NCBI GenBank assembly: GCA_022599915.1
Contig: JAHZLH010000001.1
Location: 55,542 to 119,541, forward strand
DNA: 64,000 nucleotides
Source of the DNA: Actinomycetes bacterium
GTDB lineage: Bacteria > Actinomycetota > Actinomycetes > S36-B12 > GCA-2699445
Direction: 5' to 3'
Each line of letters opens with the position of its first letter. Position 1 is the stretch's first letter. The position numbers and the translations under genes were made by a program. The notes below the pieces were generated by a model, which made no database searches, was not told the origin of the DNA, and saw only the letters and a list, made by a program, of their open reading frames with translations. Shown here piece after piece: positions 20,218 through 29,600 of this stretch.

Positions 20218-22656
20218 ATGGCATCCCGCGCGGCAACTAAACGCTCCTCGGGGAAGTCTGCTTCCCGAAAGTCTAAGTCCAGTTCTTCCTCCAGTCGGCG
20301 CACTTCCAGTACCCGCAGCAGTGGTACGCGAAAGTCCGGGACTAGTCGCGGTCCGGTTGTCCGGTCCTTTGCCGCGATCGGTCGGGGACTGAGTCGGGCA
20401 TGGGGCTGGTTAGCCAGCATGCTCGGCGCGGTGATCCGTTCCATCCGGCCTGAGGATGAACGTGACGACTTGGTGCGACACGATGGCGCGGCGTTGTTGT
20501 TGATCTGCGTAGCGATCACGTTGATCGCAGTGTCATGGTTCGCCGAGGACGGGCCGGTCGCCGAAGGCGTGTCCTGGTTCATGTCGGCCATCTTTGGCTT
20601 GGGGCATTGGGCAGTACCGATTTTGCTGCTGTGGTTGGCCTGGCGACTGATGCGTCACCCGGCACTAGGACAAGAAACCGGTCGGTTGTTCTTCGGCTGG
20701 TCGTCGCTTGTGCTGGCGTTCTGTGGATTGCGGGCCGTCGCGGTCGGATCGCCATCACCAACCGAAGGCGTCGAGGGATTGATGACTGCCGGTGGGTTCG
20801 TGGGCTGGCTGCTGACGGCTCCGTTCGTCACCTCCATTGGTCCGATCCTGGCAGTCTTGCTGATGCTGCTGCTTATGTTGATCGGGGTGTTGATTCTCAC
20901 CGCCACACCTATTGCCGCCGTACCTGATCGCTTTCGATCTGCCGGTCGGGCGATCAAACAAGCCGCCGGAAAGTTGCGGCGTTCCCCAGCAGACGAGCCC
21001 TTGGAGAATGATCAGCCGTTTGCTAGCCCCGTGGTTGCGGCACCGCCGGATCCCGAACCGAGCGTCGCTGAATCGCCGGCCACTGCGGATGATGCGCCAC
21101 CGGCTGCGGCCGCGTTGGCGATTGGACCCGAACTCGAATCGGAGCCGCCCCCGGAGCGGGTCGAGCAACTCCGGCTCACTGATGACGCTGACTACTCACT
21201 GCCTGATCCGGACCTGCTCGCGAGTGCACCGCCCGGAAAACGTGCAACTGCAGCCAACGACACGGTGGTTGCGGCTCTCACTGAGGTGCTGCGGCAGTTT
21301 GAGATCGACGCCCGGGTAACGGGTTTTCAGCGTGGCCCGACTGTCACCCGCTATGAAATCGAACTGGGGCCATCGGTCAAAGTTGAGCGAGTTACGGCCC
21401 TGAGCAAGAACATTGCCTATGCCGTGGCTTCTGCCGATGTGCGGATCCTCAGCCCGATTCCAGGTAAGAGCGCCATCGGGATTGAAATTCCCAACTCGGA
21501 TCGGGAATGGGTCATGCTCGGTGACCTGCTGCGGTCGCGAGTTGCTACGAGTGACCACCACCCGCTGTTGGTCGGACTAGGCAAAGATGTGGAAGGCGGC
21601 CACGTCTGCGCAAACCTTGCGAAGATGCCGCACCTGTTGGTTGCTGGGGCGACCGGCGCTGGTAAGTCGTCTTGCATCAACTCATTTATCACCTCGCTGC
21701 TGATGCGGGCCACTCCCGCGGAACTACGGATGATCCTGATTGATCCCAAGCGAGTGGAACTGTCCATCTACGAGGGTGTCCCGCACCTGATCACTCCCAT
21801 CATCACTAACCCCCGCCGGGCATCGGATGCACTGCAATGGGTTGTGAAGGAAATGGACCTGCGTTACGACGACTTGTCCACCCACGGCTTCCGCCATATC
21901 GACGACTTCAACCGGGCAGTGCGCTCTGGCACATTGACCACCCCGCCGGGTAGTGAGCGACAGTTGCGGCCCTATCCGTACCTGTTGGTGGTCGTCGACG
22001 AGTTGGCGGATCTGATGATGGTCTCGCCACGTGACGTCGAAGACTCGGTTGTGCGCATCACTCAGTTGGCGCGGGCAGCTGGGATTCACCTGGTGCTGGC
22101 GACCCAGCGCCCCAGCGTGGACGTGGTGACCGGCTTGATCAAAGCCAACGTGCCCAGCCGACTTGCCTTCGCCACCTCGAGTCTGGCCGATAGCCGCGTC
22201 ATTTTGGATCAGCCCGGTGCGGAGAAGCTGGTGGGACAAGGCGATGGGCTATTCCTGCCGATGGGCGCCAGTAAGCCGGTACGACTGCAGGGTGCGTTCA
22301 TCGCAGAAACCGAGATCCGCGACGTGGTCGCGCACTGCCGGGAACAGCAGACCGCGGAGTTTCGCGATGATGTGTTCACCGCCTCGACAGATCGGCGCGA
22401 TGTCGATGGCGATATTGGCGGCGACCTGGATTTGTTGTGTCAGGCCATCGAGCTAGTGGTGGATACCCAACTTGGTTCAACCTCCATGCTGCAACGCAAG
22501 CTGCGCATCGGCTTTGCCAAGGCCGGGCGGGTCATGGACATGATGGAGGTTCGCGGCATCGTTGGCCCCTCGGAGGGTTCAAAAGCGCGCGAGGTCCTTA
22601 CGAAACCAGATCAACTGCCGGAACTACTGGAACTGCTGCGCAACGGGGAGCTGTAG
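20218..22656 (+). CDS. ftsK: DNA translocase FtsK/SpoIIIE
   Basis: An 812-residue septal DNA pump that clears chromosome ends at division. A basic Ser/Arg-rich N-terminus is followed by four predicted membrane helices (about 90-240), a Pro/Ala/Glu-rich linker, and the motor domain. Walker A GATGAGKSS is at 477-485; DPKRVELSIYEGVPHL and LVVVDELADLMM (Walker B) follow. The C-terminal winged-helix gamma domain that reads chromosome polarity is present (about 740-805). It has no ribosome site but a -10 box six bases before ATG 20218. Confidence 0.96.
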   Translation: MASRAATKRSSGKSASRKSKSSSSSSRRTSSTRSSGTRKSGTSRGPVVRSFAAIGRGLSRAWGWLASMLGAVIRSIRPEDERDDLVRHDGAALLLICVAITLIAVSWFAEDGPVAEGVSWFMSAIFGLGHWAVPILLLWLAWRLMRHPALGQETGRLFFGWSSLVLAFCGLRAVAVGSPSPTEGVEGLMTAGGFVGWLLTAPFVTSIGPILAVLLMLLLMLIGVLILTATPIAAVPDRFRSAGRAIKQAAGKLRRSPADEPLENDQPFASPVVAAPPDPEPSVAESPATADDAPPAAAALAIGPELESEPPPERVEQLRLTDDADYSLPDPDLLASAPPGKRATAANDTVVAALTEVLRQFEIDARVTGFQRGPTVTRYEIELGPSVKVERVTALSKNIAYAVASADVRILSPIPGKSAIGIEIPNSDREWVMLGDLLRSRVATSDHHPLLVGLGKDVEGGHVCANLAKMPHLLVAGATGAGKSSCINSFITSLLMRATPAELRMILIDPKRVELSIYEGVPHLITPIITNPRRASDALQWVVKEMDLRYDDLSTHGFRHIDDFNRAVRSGTLTTPPGSERQLRPYPYLLVVVDELADLMMVSPRDVEDSVVRITQLARAAGIHLVLATQRPSVDVVTGLIKANVPSRLAFATSSLADSRVILDQPGAEKLVGQGDGLFLPMGASKPVRLQGAFIAETEIRDVVAHCREQQTAEFRDDVFTASTDRRDVDGDIGGDLDLLCQAIELVVDTQLGSTSMLQRKLRIGFAKAGRVMDMMEVRGIVGPSEGSKAREVLTKPDQLPELLELLRNGEL

Positions 22657-22687
22657 TCCTGCCGGTGGCTAACCGGCGTCGGGCCCG

Positions 22688-22693
22688 TAACCT
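22688..22693 (+). promoter_or_regulatory. -10 box of a leaderless rimO transcript
   Basis: TAACCT (TANNNT) is followed by six bases and then ATG 22700, so transcription would start at or next to the start codon. No ribosome site is visible. Just upstream, GCCGGT (22661-22666) and ACCGGC (22672-22677) form a short hairpin after the ftsK stop. Confidence 0.5.
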
Positions 22694-22699
22694 GAAGAA

Positions 22700-24121
22700 A
22701 TGTCCGATTCCGCCGTAGAGGCTCGAAAGCCAGCCGCTCACTTAATGACCTTGGGATGTGCCCGCAACGAGGTCGACTCCGAGGAGCTGGCAGCCCGGTT
22801 GGTGGGGGATGGCTGGCGCATCGCCGATGAGGGTGACGCCAACGAACCTGGCGACGTCGTCGTGATCAACACCTGCGGTTTCGTGGCAGCCGCCAAGCAG
22901 GAATCCATTGACGAGATTCTGGCTGCTGCTGATGCTGACACTCCAGTGGTAGCGGTCGGTTGTCTGGCAGAACGCTACGGCGAACAGTTGGCGGCGGAAC
23001 TCCCAGAAGCGGCAGCAGTCATTGGTTTCGACGGCTACGACGAGTTGCCGGACACGTTGCGGCGCGTGGCGGCTGGGGAGTCCATTGATAGCCATGCCCC
23101 GCGCGATCGGCGGGAGTTGCTGCCGATCTCACCAGTAGAGCGTCCCGATCGCATGGTGCCGCCGGGACACGCAGGTGCCACCGTTGCGGTGGACCTACCG
23201 GGCACGACAATACTGCGCACGCGACTAGACAACAGTCCAGTTGCCCCGTTGAAGATCGCTTCCGGGTGTGACCGCCGGTGCGCCTTTTGCGCCATTCCGC
23301 GGTTCCGGGGTTCGTTCTTGTCCCGCCGCCCGGGTGAGATTTTGGATGAGGCCCGCTGGCTGGCCGAGCAAGGCGTGCGTGAACTAGTCCTCGTCAGTGA
23401 AAACTCCACCTCCTATGGCAAGGATCTGGGCCAGCCACGGTTGTTGGAGGAGGTACTGCCGGAGCTCGATCAGGTGTCCGGCATCGATCGCATCCGGGTG
23501 ACCTATCTGCAGCCCGCCGAACTGCGGCCGACCCTGATCGAGGCCATGGTCGCCACACCGTCGGTGGCCAACTACTTTGACATCAGTTTTCAGCATGCCA
23601 GTGGTCCATTGCTACGCAGTATGCGCAGGTTCGGCGACCATGACTCCTTCCTGGAGCTCATCGCGAATGTCCGGCGTTTGGCGCCGGATGCCGGGATTCG
23701 CAGCAATGTCATTGTGGGATTCCCCGGGGAGACCGATGAGGATCTTGCTGTCTTAGAGCAGTTCTTGACGTCGGCAGAACTCGACGCGGTTGGTGTCTTC
23801 GGCTACTCACCCGAAGATGGCACCGAAGCCGCCGAACTTCCGGGTCAGATCGATCCCGACGTGATCTCAGCTCGGGTTGAGCAGATCAGTTCGCTGGCTG
23901 AGCATCTCACCGCCAACCGCGCCCAGGATCGCATCGGAGCCACGACGAAACTGCTAGTCACCGCCACATCGCCCGATGGTGTATCCGGTTCGGCAGAGTT
24001 TCAAGGTCCAGAAGATGGCGATTTGTCAGTACCCGAACCGCTTTCTCCCGGCGATCTGGTTTCCGTCCGGCTAGTCTCAGCCTCAGGAGTTGATCTTGCC
24101 GGAGAGGTAGTACCTGAATGA
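22700..24121 (+). CDS. rimO: Ribosomal protein S12 methylthiotransferase
   Basis: RimO (473 residues) is a radical-SAM enzyme that adds a methylthio group to an aspartate of S12. Cys20, Cys59 and Cys88 (in LMTLGCARNEVDSE, INTCGF and VGCLAERYG) should bind the auxiliary cluster; CDRRCAFC at 190-197 holds the SAM cluster. LGCARNEVDSE rather than the MiaB type start supports RimO. A TRAM domain forms the C-terminus. An insertion around residues 125-170 is longer than in many homologues. It overlaps pgsA by 4 bp. Confidence 0.93.
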   Translation: MSDSAVEARKPAAHLMTLGCARNEVDSEELAARLVGDGWRIADEGDANEPGDVVVINTCGFVAAAKQESIDEILAAADADTPVVAVGCLAERYGEQLAAELPEAAAVIGFDGYDELPDTLRRVAAGESIDSHAPRDRRELLPISPVERPDRMVPPGHAGATVAVDLPGTTILRTRLDNSPVAPLKIASGCDRRCAFCAIPRFRGSFLSRRPGEILDEARWLAEQGVRELVLVSENSTSYGKDLGQPRLLEEVLPELDQVSGIDRIRVTYLQPAELRPTLIEAMVATPSVANYFDISFQHASGPLLRSMRRFGDHDSFLELIANVRRLAPDAGIRSNVIVGFPGETDEDLAVLEQFLTSAELDAVGVFGYSPEDGTEAAELPGQIDPDVISARVEQISSLAEHLTANRAQDRIGATTKLLVTATSPDGVSGSAEFQGPEDGDLSVPEPLSPGDLVSVRLVSASGVDLAGEVVPE

Positions 24122-24735
24122 CTGAGCAGGAGGCCAAGGCCTCCGTCGTCAATATTCCGAATGCGCTCACCACGCTTCGGCTGCTGCTGGTACCAGTCTT
24201 TGCATATTTCCTTTTCGCTCAGGAAGCGGGCAGCGCTGACTACGAGCTGTATCGCTACATTGCGGCGCTCATTTTCGTCCTGGCCAGCTTCACCGACTGG
24301 GTTGACGGGTTCTTGGCACGTCGGATGAATGTGGTTACCACCTTCGGCAAGGTGGCAGACCCGCTAGCGGACAAGGCATTGACCGGTGTCGCTCTCATCG
24401 GTCTGTCAGTGATGGGTGACCTCTCCTGGGTGTGGACGATTATCATTCTGGGTCGAGAAGTACTCGTCACCGTCGTTCGGTTTGCAGTGATCAAAGACGG
24501 CGTGATCGCGGCCAGTATGGGCGGCAAACTCAAGACGGTGTCGCAGATGATCGCCATTGTGATGTACCTGCTGCCGCTGACCGGGTTCCTGGCCACGGTG
24601 GCTGTCTGGATCATGGCCATTGCGGTCATCCTCACCATCGTGACCGGTATCGACTACTGCTTCCGGGCCGCACAGGTACGCCGGGACGCCGAACTGCGCA
24701 GAGAAGCCCTCGATGACAGCGGCACCACTGCCTAG
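24118..24735 (+). CDS. pgsA: CDP-alcohol phosphatidyltransferase (probable PGP synthase)
   Basis: A 205-residue membrane enzyme with about six helices. The CDP-alcohol motif is complete: Asp63-Gly64, Ala67-Arg68, Gly77, Asp81 and Asp85. Position upstream of cinA, and N-terminal NIPNALTTLRLLLVP, favour phosphatidylglycerophosphate synthase, which joins CDP-diacylglycerol to glycerol-3-phosphate. Other alcohol acceptors cannot be excluded by sequence. It overlaps rimO by 4 bp and cinA by 23 bp. Confidence 0.9.
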   Translation: MTEQEAKASVVNIPNALTTLRLLLVPVFAYFLFAQEAGSADYELYRYIAALIFVLASFTDWVDGFLARRMNVVTTFGKVADPLADKALTGVALIGLSVMGDLSWVWTIIILGREVLVTVVRFAVIKDGVIAASMGGKLKTVSQMIAIVMYLLPLTGFLATVAVWIMAIAVILTIVTGIDYCFRAAQVRRDAELRREALDDSGTTA

Positions 24736-25291
24736 CGCGGCCGAGGCGGCAGTAGCAGCGTTGCGTGAGGCGCAGGCAACAATCGCGACCGCGGAATCCA
24801 TTACCGGGGGACTGGTCGTGGGCGGATTGACGTCCGTTCCGGGAAGTTCGGCGGTCGTCCTCGGCGGTGTTGTCGCCTACAGCATTTCGGTCAAGCAGCG
24901 CATGCTGGGGGTGCCGGCAGCGGTGCTCGAGCAATCCGGTCCGGTTCATCCCGACACTGCCATGTGGATGGCGCTCGGGGCCGCCCGGCGGTTCGGTGCC
25001 AACGTGACGTTGGCGACCACAGGCGTGGCTGGGCCGGAACCACACGGCGGATCTACACCAGGTCAGGTGTTGTTCGGGTGGTGGACTGACGGCACCGGTG
25101 GCGTGCTGCAGGCGCAGTTGTCCGGAGACCGGTGGGAAATTCGGGCGCAAGCCGTGGAGTTGGCGATGAGCATCATCGTGCAATGTGCCCGCAATGGCGC
25201 ATTAACGGCAGCGGACTTGGGCCAGCATCGGCCAGTAGAAACGGTGGATCACGGAGTGGCGCAGGCAGAGCTCAGGTTTCCCACGGGTTAA
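24713..25291 (+). CDS. cinA: CinA C-terminal-domain protein (NMN deamidase-like)
   Basis: A 192-residue stand-alone CinA C-terminal domain. Family enzymes (PncC) deamidate nicotinamide mononucleotide for NAD recycling. AESITGG at 27-33, the VVAYSISVKQRMLGV block and TTGVAGPEPHGG are the conserved elements. The N-terminal molybdopterin-like domain of long CinA proteins is absent, as usual in actinobacteria. The start lies inside the end of pgsA. Confidence 0.9.
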   Translation: MTAAPLPSAAEAAVAALREAQATIATAESITGGLVVGGLTSVPGSSAVVLGGVVAYSISVKQRMLGVPAAVLEQSGPVHPDTAMWMALGAARRFGANVTLATTGVAGPEPHGGSTPGQVLFGWWTDGTGGVLQAQLSGDRWEIRAQAVELAMSIIVQCARNGALTAADLGQHRPVETVDHGVAQAELRFPTG

Positions 25292-25338
25292 CACTTGGGC
25301 GTCGTGACCAATCCGTCACCGGAAAAGTTCTGGATTCG

Positions 25339-25364
25339 GGAATCTGTTCGATGTGGTCGTGGTT
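25339..25364 (+). promoter_or_regulatory. Possible ECF-sigma promoter upstream of the ClgR-like gene
   Basis: GGAAT at 25339-25343 and GTT at 25362-25364, 18 bases apart, resemble the SigE/SigH-type GGAAC...GTT pattern. In mycobacteria clgR is transcribed by a stress sigma factor. The match is short and could be chance. Confidence 0.25.
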
Positions 25365-25459
25365 GTCTGTGAGTAAGTGTGAAAGAACCGATCCGATCTA
25401 CCAGATGGTAGGTGTCGTATCGTCGGGGTATGGTCGGGTTGGAAGGGAGGCAGGATCAC

Positions 25460-25750
25460 ATGGTCGTATTGCGAGAAGTAATTGGTGCTGAACTCCGCAA
25501 GCGTCGCCAAGATCAGGGTCGGACGCTACGTGAGGTTTCCGGTGATGCGAAGGTCTCCCTTGGCTACCTGTCAGAGGTGGAACGGGGACAAAAAGAGGCG
25601 TCATCCGAACTGCTCATCGCGATCTGCACCGCCTTGTCGGCGCCTCTCTCAGAGGTGCTCACCGCCGCTGCCAGTGAAGCTGCCTTGCAAGAACTGCAGG
25701 CGGCTAGGCTCATCGGCAGGTCGCAGGCGGCGCACATCTTGGCCGCCTAG
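25460..25750 (+). CDS. clgR: ClgR-like XRE-family transcriptional regulator
   Basis: A 96-residue protein with a Cro/C1-type helix-turn-helix over about residues 6-60; [19 protein letters not shown] covers the recognition helix and following turn typical of ClgR. ClgR activates Clp protease and other proteostasis genes in actinobacteria and is itself a Clp substrate; the C-terminal AHILAA resembles an Ala-rich degron. ATG 25460 is used because GGGAGG sits nine bases upstream. Position after cinA is conserved. Confidence 0.88.
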   Translation: MVVLREVIGAELRKRRQDQGRTLREVSGDAKVSLGYLSEVERGQKEASSELLIAICTALSAPLSEVLTAAASEAALQELQAARLIGRSQAAHILAA

Positions 25751-25758
25751 GTGTCGGC

Positions 25759-26673
25759 ATGCCCGACCTGATATTCACCCAATACGCGGAACCTACCCCC
25801 CAAGAGGGCCCGCGGGTTTTGGTGCATTCTTTTTCCGGCTTCATGGATGCTGGTTCGGCCTCGCAACTAGCGGTGTCTCATTTGCTGGACCACTGCGAAA
25901 GCACCCTCATCGGTGAGTTCGATTCGGATCACCTATTGGACTACCGGGCTCGTCGGCCACGGATGGTGTACGACGTGAATCGATTTACCGCTGCGGACAT
26001 CCCCACGGTCACCCTGCACGAGCTAACTGATCTGCGGGGCACTCAGTTCTTGCTGCTCAGTGGACCTGAGCCGGATTTTCGGTGGCAGGAGTTCACATCC
26101 GCCGTTCAGGATCTGATCGAGATGTTCTCGGTGGGACTGACCGTGGGCATGATCGGTATTCCCTGGCCTGCCCCGCACACCCGCCCCGTGGGAGTGACCT
26201 TCCACGCCACCAACCCGGATCTGTTGACCGGACATACCTCCAACTTGGGTGAGATCGAAATCCCCGGTCACGTGGCTGCCTTGCTGGAACTGCGACTGGG
26301 TGAAGAGGGCCGTGACGCCATGGGGCTGGCGGTGCAGGTCCCGCATTATCTGGTGCAGTTCGACTATCCGCGGGCGGCCATTGCGCTGCTGCGGGCATTG
26401 GCTGGCTCCACTGGTCTAGTGCTGCCCACTGACGAACTGGAGGTTTCGGCCTCCGCCGCTGACGCGGAGATCGATCGGCAGACCCGAGATGCCGAGGAGT
26501 TCGGTCCGCTGCTGTCGGCTTTAGAAGATCAATACGACGCTGGTGTTTCCGGTGAGACCACTGCCGTGGAAGAGGGCGCAGGCTCCCCGTTGCCGGATGC
26601 CGATCAGATTGGTGCGCAGGTGGAGCGGTTCCTATCCGAGATGGATATCCGTCGGCCGGACTCCAACGGTTAA
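25759..26673 (+). CDS. PAC2 family protein
   Basis: A 304-residue protein of the PAC2 (proteasome assembly chaperone 2-like) family, seen in the N-terminal RVLVHSFSGFMDAGSASQLAV and the GIPWPAPHTRPV region. An acidic C-terminal region carries a likely short coiled coil. Its partner in bacteria is unknown. It starts eight bases after the clgR stop and may be cotranscribed; it converges with lhr with a one-base gap. Confidence 0.85.
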   Translation: MPDLIFTQYAEPTPQEGPRVLVHSFSGFMDAGSASQLAVSHLLDHCESTLIGEFDSDHLLDYRARRPRMVYDVNRFTAADIPTVTLHELTDLRGTQFLLLSGPEPDFRWQEFTSAVQDLIEMFSVGLTVGMIGIPWPAPHTRPVGVTFHATNPDLLTGHTSNLGEIEIPGHVAALLELRLGEEGRDAMGLAVQVPHYLVQFDYPRAAIALLRALAGSTGLVLPTDELEVSASAADAEIDRQTRDAEEFGPLLSALEDQYDAGVSGETTAVEEGAGSPLPDADQIGAQVERFLSEMDIRRPDSNG

Positions 26674-26674
26674 A

Positions 26675-29600
26675 TCAGCGCCTCACCCGAAGTGCGTTAG
26701 GCGTTCGTTCTGCCCCGGCTGCCACCAAAGCAGCCGTCCAAGGATGATCTAAACCGCCACCATCAATCCTCTTGATCGCCAGCGGTGACAGCGACGACTC
26801 GGTGACCGCAGACACCAGTGCCGCGGCAGCAGACTGCAACTGTGGTGATTCGTCGCTGAAGGTGAGCACACTGCCGCCACCTCGTTCCACGTAGGCCAGT
26901 AATGCGCCGTCCATCAGCACCACCAGCGCACCTGCCTTGCGGCCCGGTCGGGCTGCGCCCGGGTGATCTGGCCACGGCAACGCCGCGCCGTAAGGGTTGG
27001 CCGGATCGCCAGCTGCCAACACGTGCACTCGATGTTGCGGTTCGGCCGCTCGGAGCTGGTCAACTGCCTGCGGCAGCGCAAACTGCGAGCCACCCAGACC
27101 GGCCACAACATAGCCCCGACGGCAACGGCCGCGATCCTCTAGGGCAGACAACGCCCGGTAGATCGGAGCGTAACTGCGCCGTTCCGCCGATACCGTGCTG
27201 CGCGACACTAAGCCGTACCGCTCCAGCAGTACTTCGGCCTGAGTGATGGCGTGAGTGGGATCTGGTTCGACCCCGGGTGCGAGAGCGCTCCAGCGTCCAG
27301 AGGGTTGTGGCCGCGCGATCCGGGCGCGGCGACCTCGACGCGATGTTGTTCGTCGTGGGGTGGGTTGCGCGCGACGGCGCACGATCGAAATGGTGTCGTT
27401 GGTGACGCGGCCCGACCAGACCAGCCGCCACAATGCCGCTTCCACATCCGCACGCGGAATGCCCTCAAAATGCGGGAGTCGATCGTGCAGATCGTGGGTG
27501 AACCAGGCCCCACCTGACTCCAGCAGCGCTAACAATTCCACGTCGATCGGATGATCGGGCATCTGTGGTTCTGGCAGCAGCGCATTGACTTGATCGCTGG
27601 GCGCCAGGCAGATCCAGCCGTCCTTGGGTAGTGCGGCCGCACCCCACCAGCTGATCTCACCGGACAAAGTGAGTTCGTCCAACATGGCTGGCTGATAGTC
27701 AGCTACTCGACTACTCAGAATCGGTGCGTCCAGCTGTGACGCCGGGAGCGGTACCCCTGCCAGTTGCTCAATAGCGTCCAGCAGCCCGTCGGTTCCACGC
27801 CGTCGTGGTCGGCCGCCGTGTGGCACTACCTGCTGCCATGCCGGGAGGAAGATGGCCAACTGTTCTGGGTCGGCCGGTTCGATTTCGTCGCGGTACATGG
27901 CCGCGGACACTCGCCGGATATTGCGCAGCACATCGGGATGGCACCACTCCGATCCAGTGTCGCCAGGTCGAAACTCACCCGAGAGCAGGTCCCCGCGAGC
28001 GACCAATTCGGCAATGACTTGCGTCACTGTGCCCTCGGTGAGGCCGTAGCGTTCGCCAGCCTCGCTGGTGGTGAAGGGTCCGTGACAGCGGGCATAGCGC
28101 AGCAGTAGATCTGTATGAGCCGCAGGAACCGTGGCCAAGACAGCTTCCGGCAGGCCCGGTGGCAGGGCGATGCCGAGACCATCGCGCAGCCGACCCGCAT
28201 CATCGGTGACCGCCCACCATGAGGTGCCCGCCAGTCGGAACCCAAAGATCCGGCGGGCACGTGCCAGCTCCTCACGGAATTGGAGGCTGATGCCACGATC
28301 GGCGAGTTCGTCTTCGCGTAGCGGCCCAATGCGGCGCAGCACATCCCAGGACTGTTCCGCGGTGCGGGCAGCACGATCGCCGAGGTGCTGCAGTCTGCTC
28401 GCCACCAGCCGCAGCGCGTCCGGTGCCAACAACTCCCGCAAGTCCGCGGTGCCGAGCAGTTCCGTCAGCATTCCTTCATCGAGTGCCAGTGCAGCTGACT
28501 TTCGTTCCGCTAACGGTGAATCGCCCTCGTACAAAAAGGACGCCACGTAGTTGAACAGCAGTGACCGGGCGAACGGGGACGGCGAAGTGGTGGTGACTTC
28601 CACAATCTCCACTTGCTCGTCGCGGATTCGCTCCAGCAGTGCGGTGAGCGCCGGTAGGTCGTAGACGTCTTGCAGGCACTCCCGGTAGGTCTCCAGTACC
28701 ACCGGGAACGAATCATATTCGGCTGCTACCGACAACAACTGTGCGGATCGTTGCCGTTGCTGCCATAGCGGCGCGCGGCGGGTGGGGTCGCGTCGTGGGA
28801 AAAGCAATGACCTGGCGGCGCATTCCCGGAAGCGGGCCGCGAACAACGCCGAACCTGCCACCAATGCCGTGAGTTGCTCCTGCACCGACTCCGGCGTCAC
28901 GGCCAGGAGATCCGCCAACTCCGGCAGCGAATCCAGCGAACCGTCGTCAGGTAGTCGCAGCACGATGCCGTCGTCCGCGGGCATGACCTGGGCGTCCACG
29001 CTGTAGCGTTGCTGAAGTTGGTCAGCCAGGATCAGTGCCCACGGCGCGTGCACCCGGGCACCGTAGGGCGAATGAACAACGACTCGCCGATCACCCAACT
29101 CATCGCGAAACTGTTCCACAACCACCCGTTGGGCACCAGGTAGCGTTCCGGTGGCAGACAGTTGCTCGTCGAGATAGTCCGCCAGGTTGTTCGCTGCCGC
29201 CGCAGCCAACGCCGGTGGTGGTTCTGCTCGGGTGTCCGGCCAGTTATCCAGGAACTGCCCAATCGCCTGGCCCAATTGGGCGGAGCGGCCGACGTTGTCG
29301 CCATGCCAAAACGGGAGCTTCGCGGGTTGGCCCGGGGCGGGGGAGACCAGTACCCGGTCGGGGGTGATGTCTTCGATTCGCCAGGATGACGACCCCAATG
29401 CGAAGACGTCACCGACGCGCGACTCGTACACCATCTCCTCATCGAGTTCGCCGACTCGGCTATTGCCGTCATCGCCGATAAGAAACACGCCAAAATGACC
29501 CCGATCGGGGATGGTGCCGCCGCTGGTCACGGCCAGTCGCTGGGCACCTGGCCGACCGGCCAGCCGGTTGTTGCTGCGGTCCCAGATCAGTCGCGGTTTC

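Noticed and set aside
27265..27285. GGTTCGACCCCGG, like a tRNA T-arm.
   Set aside because: It is inside the conserved lhr coding region and no acceptor or anticodon arms can be formed around it.
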